Below, piece after piece: positions 60,613 to 64,000 of a stretch of DNA of 64,000 bases (position 1 is the first letter of the stretch; every line of letters starts with the position of its first letter). The DNA is from Rhodoferax sp. GTDB lineage: Bacteria; Pseudomonadota; Gammaproteobacteria; Burkholderiales; Burkholderiaceae_C. The stretch covers positions 186,001-250,000 of the forward strand of contig NZ_JADMJN010000010.1 of the NCBI RefSeq assembly GCF_018780565.1, in the 5' to 3' direction. The notes beneath the pieces were generated by a model. That model saw nothing but the letters and a program-made list of their open reading frames with translations, did not search any database and had not been told where the DNA came from. The position numbers and the translations under genes are program-made.

Positions 60613-63068
60613 TGTTTACCCCCTTCCACCATCAGCAAATAACAAATCAAAAGCCCCGTCAGCAACACAAAAAACGACAGCGGCAAGGGTGTGAAACCCA
60701 GGAACGGGGCCAGTGAAGTGAAAGGCAGGATCATTGCCAAGATCACAACCAGCAAAGACGTCAGGACAAGCCACCGGTTGGGATGACTGCGCAGCGGATT
60801 ACGCCGGGTCCGAATGACAAAAATAACCAGCACCTGGGATGCAACCGACTCGACAAACCAGCCGGTCCGGAACAGGGACTCGTGCGCATTGAACAAGCTG
60901 ATCAACAAATAGAAAGTCAAAAGGTCAAACACCGAGCTGATGGGGCCGATGCTCAGCATGAAGTTGCGGATGAAGCCCATGTCCCAGCGCTTGGGCTGCG
61001 CCAGGTCTTCCTCATCCACATTGTCCAGCGGCAGCGTGATCTCCGACACGTCGTACAACAGGTTGTTCAGCAACACCTGCAGCGGCAGCATCGGTAGAAA
61101 TGGAAGGAACAGCGTTGCAGCGGCCATGCTGAACATATTGCCAAAATTGGAGCTGGTGGCCATCATGATGTACTTCATGACGTTGCCGAAGGTACGCCGG
61201 CCTTCGAGGATGCCCTTGTGCAGCACCATCAGATCGTTTTCCAGCAGGATCATGGCGGCCGCCTGTTTGGCAACATCCACCGCACCCTCCACCGAAATGC
61301 CAACATCCGCCGTGTGCAGGGAAGGCGCATCGTTGATCCCGTCCCCCAGATAACCGACAACATGGCCGCGTGCTTTCAACGCCAGGATGATGCGATTCTT
61401 CTGCGACGGATTCACCCGGCAAAAGAGATTGCAGTCTTCGACCCGTGCGCGCAGGGCATCATCGTTCATGACCGCCACTTCAGCGCCGGTCAGCACGCCC
61501 GCTATCGTCACCCCCAGCTGGGTGCAGACATGGCGCGTCACCAGTTCGTTGTCACCGGTCACAATTTTGACGGCCACGCCGCAAGCCGCCATGGCCCGCA
61601 GCGCATCCCCCGCGCTGACTTTGGGCGGATCCAGAAACGCGGCAAAGCCCGCAAACACCAGTTCACTCTCGTCGGACACCACGGCATGCGGGTGGTCAAT
61701 CGGCACATCGCGCCAGGCGATGCCCAACACCCGAAATCCTTCCTCGCCCAGGCTGTCAAAGAGCTTGTCGATCCGGGCCAACGCGGTTTCATCCAGCAGT
61801 ACCGTGCTGCCTTCGCCATCGACATAGTGCGTACACAGGCGCAGCACATCTTCCGGGGCGCCCTTGACGGCCAGGCGCCGTGCACCCGCACGCTCCACCA
61901 GCACCGACACGCGTCGCCGCTCAAAATCAAAAGGCACCTCGTCAATCTTCACCCAGTCCGACACATCGATTTCTGCGTGCGCCAGAATCGCATCGTCCAG
62001 CGGACTGCGCAGGCCACTTTCGAAAAAGCTGTTGAGATAGGCCAGCACCAGCACTTGCGGGTTGTCCTGGCCTGACGCGTCCACATGACGCTCCAGGCGA
62101 ATGCGGGCCTCGGTCAGGGTGCCCGTCTTGTCCGTGCACAACACGTCCATCGCGCCCATGTCCTGAATGGCAGAAGGCCGCTTCACAATCACTTTCATGG
62201 CCGCCATGCGCAAAGCACCGCGCGTCAACGTGACCGACACAACCATGGGCAACAGTTCCGGCGTCAGCCCCACGGCCAGGGCCACGGCAAACAGGAAGGA
62301 CTCCAGCAGAGGTCGATGCAAGGCCACATTCACCAGCAAGGTGAACAGCACCAGCAGCAGGGTCAGGCGCATGATGAGCAAGCCGAAATGGCGGATACCC
62401 ATCTCAAAGGCCGTGGGTGGCGCCGGCAGCGCCAGGCTGACGGCGATCTGGCCCAGAGCCGTGTGGCTGGCGGTACGCCCGATCTTGACGCGCGCCGAGC
62501 CGCTGACCACCGAACTGCCCATGAAAACCGCATCGCTTTCTTCGAGCGCCCAGAGCGCTGCCGGGTCTGGCTGCACACCCCTGACCTGTGTTGCCGACGC
62601 TTTCTTCTCGACCGGAAAGGGCTCCCCGGTCAGCTGGGCCTGATTGACAAAGAAGTCATTGGCTTGCAACACGCGCCCATCGGCGGGCACCAGATTGCCG
62701 GCCGACAGCAGCACCACGTCACCGGGTACCAACTCGGTCACCGGTCGCTCGCATGCCTTGTCATCGCGCAGCACCGTGGCGGTGATGGCCACTGTCAAGG
62801 CCAGCTTTTCCGCGGCACGGCCTGCGCGATAAGCCTGCACAAAATCCAGCGTCACGCTTGCCACCACGATCAGGCCGATGATGAGCGCACCCGTGACATC
62901 ACCGGTCAATGCAGATATGGCACTCGCCGCCAGCAGCACCAGCACCAGCGGATTTCGAAAATGGGACAAAAACTGCAGCAACACAGCGCGCTGTGTTGCC
63001 GCCTGGAGGCGGTTGGGACCGTGTTGCCGCAGCCCCTGCAGGGCTTCAGCCGAACTGAGTCCGTTCAA
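60582..63068 (-). CDS. mgtA: Magnesium-translocating P-type ATPase (MgtA/MgtB type)
   Basis: An 828-residue P3B pump with LTGEP at 146-150, VGLTPELLPMV at 267-277, the phosphorylated D313-KTGTLTE, LGDGINDAPSLHTADVGISV near 545, and the MgtA-type tail NFGNMFSMAAATLFLPFLPMLPLQVLLNNLLYD. It is shorter than enterobacterial MgtA (about 898), mainly at the N-terminus. The start is TTG 63068, whose TTGA overlaps the panE stop. No PhoPQ site or Mg2+ leader was recognised upstream, because panE lies immediately before it. Confidence 0.92.
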   Translation of the reverse strand: MNGLSSAEALQGLRQHGPNRLQAATQRAVLLQFLSHFRNPLVLVLLAASAISALTGDVTGALIIGLIVVASVTLDFVQAYRAGRAAEKLALTVAITATVLRDDKACERPVTELVPGDVVLLSAGNLVPADGRVLQANDFFVNQAQLTGEPFPVEKKASATQVRGVQPDPAALWALEESDAVFMGSSVVSGSARVKIGRTASHTALGQIAVSLALPAPPTAFEMGIRHFGLLIMRLTLLLVLFTLLVNVALHRPLLESFLFAVALAVGLTPELLPMVVSVTLTRGALRMAAMKVIVKRPSAIQDMGAMDVLCTDKTGTLTEARIRLERHVDASGQDNPQVLVLAYLNSFFESGLRSPLDDAILAHAEIDVSDWVKIDEVPFDFERRRVSVLVERAGARRLAVKGAPEDVLRLCTHYVDGEGSTVLLDETALARIDKLFDSLGEEGFRVLGIAWRDVPIDHPHAVVSDESELVFAGFAAFLDPPKVSAGDALRAMAACGVAVKIVTGDNELVTRHVCTQLGVTIAGVLTGAEVAVMNDDALRARVEDCNLFCRVNPSQKNRIILALKARGHVVGYLGDGINDAPSLHTADVGISVEGAVDVAKQAAAMILLENDLMVLHKGILEGRRTFGNVMKYIMMATSSNFGNMFSMAAATLFLPFLPMLPLQVLLNNLLYDVSEITLPLDNVDEEDLAQPKRWDMGFIRNFMLSIGPISSVFDLLTFYLLISLFNAHESLFRTGWFVESVASQVLVIFVIRTRRNPLRSHPNRWLVLTSLLVVILAMILPFTSLAPFLGFTPLPLSFFVLLTGLLICYLLMVEGGKQWFYRRLTRA

Positions 63069-64000
63069 TACAACCCCCGCACGCGTCCGTACAGACGCGA
63101 CAAACCGAGCAAGGCATCGGTAAACGGCGTGGGCACACCCGTGAGCGCCCCCAACTCTTTCACCACCGTCACCAGCGCATCGAGTTCAAGCGCCTTGCCC
63201 ATCTCGACGTCTTGCAGCATGGATGTCTTGAAGGCGCCCAGCTTCATGGTGACGGCATGGCGGTCTTCGGGCTGCTGGGCAATGGGTATGCCCAGACGCG
63301 TCCCGATTTCCTTGGCCTCCAGCATCACGCTGGAGACAAAGCCCCGCACCAGTTCATCACCCAGAATAAGGTCGGTGGTGGCGCCGGTGATAGCGCTGAT
63401 GGGGTTCATCGTCATGTTGCCCCAAAGCTTGTACCAGACGTCCGCCTGAATCTGCTCAGACACACTGGCATCAAAGCCTGCGCGCCCCAGCAGGGCCGCA
63501 AGCTGTGTCACTCGCTCGGTTTTGGCACCTGAGGGCTCGCCAATGATCAGCTTGTTGCCGAAGTGATGCTGCACATAGCCCGGCAGTATCAGAGAGCAGC
63601 TGGCATGCACCACGCAGCCAATGACACGGGCCGCAGGAATGGCCGCGCCAATTTCCCCGGTGGCATCCACCGACTGGAGGTGGGTGCCTTCGAAATCCCG
63701 GCCAAAACCCTGGAAAAACCACCAGGGAACACCGTTCATGGCACTGAGTACCAGCGTGTTCGGACCGATCAGCGGGGCCATGTGGCGCGCCACCTCCAGC
63801 AGGGAAGGCGTCTTGACGGCAATCACCACCAGGTCCTGTGGGCCCAGCTGGGCTGGATCGGCACTGGCCTGAACCGAGGCCGTGACCTCGACATGGCCAT
63901 GGCGGGACCGCAGTCCGTGGCGCTGCAAGGCGTCCAGCGTGGCACCGCGCGCCACGACGCTCACCCGGCAACCGGCCCCGGCCAGCCGCACACCAAGCCA
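63065..64000 (-). CDS. panE: 2-dehydropantoate 2-reductase (5' truncated)
   Basis: The frame enters from the right edge (WLGVRLAGAGCRVSVVARG), so only the first residues with the NADPH GxGxxG loop are missing. The visible 311 residues include DLVVIAVKTPSLLEVARHM, the catalytic Lys region VWYKLWGNMTMNPISAITGA near residue 195, and ELDALVTVVKELG. The family reduces ketopantoate to pantoate for coenzyme A, although many paralogues act on other 2-keto acids. Its stop overlaps the MgtA-like start by 4 nt. Confidence 0.9.
   Translation of the reverse strand, partial: WLGVRLAGAGCRVSVVARGATLDALQRHGLRSRHGHVEVTASVQASADPAQLGPQDLVVIAVKTPSLLEVARHMAPLIGPNTLVLSAMNGVPWWFFQGFGRDFEGTHLQSVDATGEIGAAIPAARVIGCVVHASCSLILPGYVQHHFGNKLIIGEPSGAKTERVTQLAALLGRAGFDASVSEQIQADVWYKLWGNMTMNPISAITGATTDLILGDELVRGFVSSVMLEAKEIGTRLGIPIAQQPEDRHAVTMKLGAFKTSMLQDVEMGKALELDALVTVVKELGALTGVPTPFTDALLGLSRLYGRVRGLY

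Overview
The window looks like chromosome from a betaproteobacterium of the order Burkholderiales, most likely family Comamonadaceae and close to Rhodoferax or Polaromonas. That placement is inferred from protein families and locus layout recalled from the literature; no search was run. Supporting points are a fused str-S10 ribosomal operon, a methionine synthase split into two genes with an S-adenosylhomocysteine riboswitch between them, a torF-like porin/glnK/amtB nitrogen operon, dense GC-rich coding and frequent TTG/GTG starts. No mobile element, CRISPR array, rRNA or tRNA was seen. No gene-free gap exceeds about 300 bases.

Layout. 1-2.7 kb: the end of an unassigned gene, a DUF4197 protein, a TlpA-like thioredoxin, a GNAT acetyltransferase and a peroxiredoxin. 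2.7-12.9 kb: the leftward str-S10 operon (rpsL, rpsG, fusA, tuf, rpsJ, rplC, rplD, rplW, rplB, rpsS, rplV, rpsC, rplP, rpmC, rpsQ), with a recognisable promoter in front of rpsL and a strong terminator after rpsQ. 13-17.5 kb: a D-Ala-D-Ala carboxypeptidase, a 2Fe-2S ferredoxin, a VanZ-like membrane protein and hemJ, facing hemB. Between hemJ and hemB lies a small RNA or leader with its own promoter and terminator. 17.5-25.7 kb: a CorA transporter, a dienelactone hydrolase, a DsbA-fold isomerase, an SDR reductase, a periplasmic protease and lipoprotein pair, MarC, RecQ and a rhodanese. 25.8-29.7 kb: split metH. 29.9-34 kb: a glycine-zipper protein, an MFS carrier, a small unknown gene and comM.

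34-37 kb is a nitrogen-scavenging operon (porin, glnK, amtB). It is preceded by a perfect NtrC palindrome and a sigma-54 promoter, and a LexA-type box sits beside the NtrC site. 37-41.4 kb: aldose epimerase, a gluconolactonase-like protein and glcE-glcF. 41.4-46 kb: two small unknown genes, then a two-gene unit of an iron alcohol dehydrogenase and a 734-residue protein whose C-terminal half resembles cyanobacterial acyl-ACP reductase. Together they could make fatty aldehyde and then alcohol. 46-54.6 kb: a TPR/2-oxoglutarate oxygenase fusion, DAHP synthase, a membrane Ser/Thr kinase, a Sel1/lytic transglycosylase, glutathione peroxidase, an EamA carrier and LplT. 54.7-64 kb: alanine racemase coupled to a degenerate HD-GYP protein, a second EamA carrier, two tandem P-type ATPases and a 5'-truncated panE.

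The strongest leads are the reductase/alcohol dehydrogenase pair, the hemJ-hemB small RNA with an anti-Shine-Dalgarno loop, and the compact NtrC/LexA/sigma-54 control region between comM and the porin operon.
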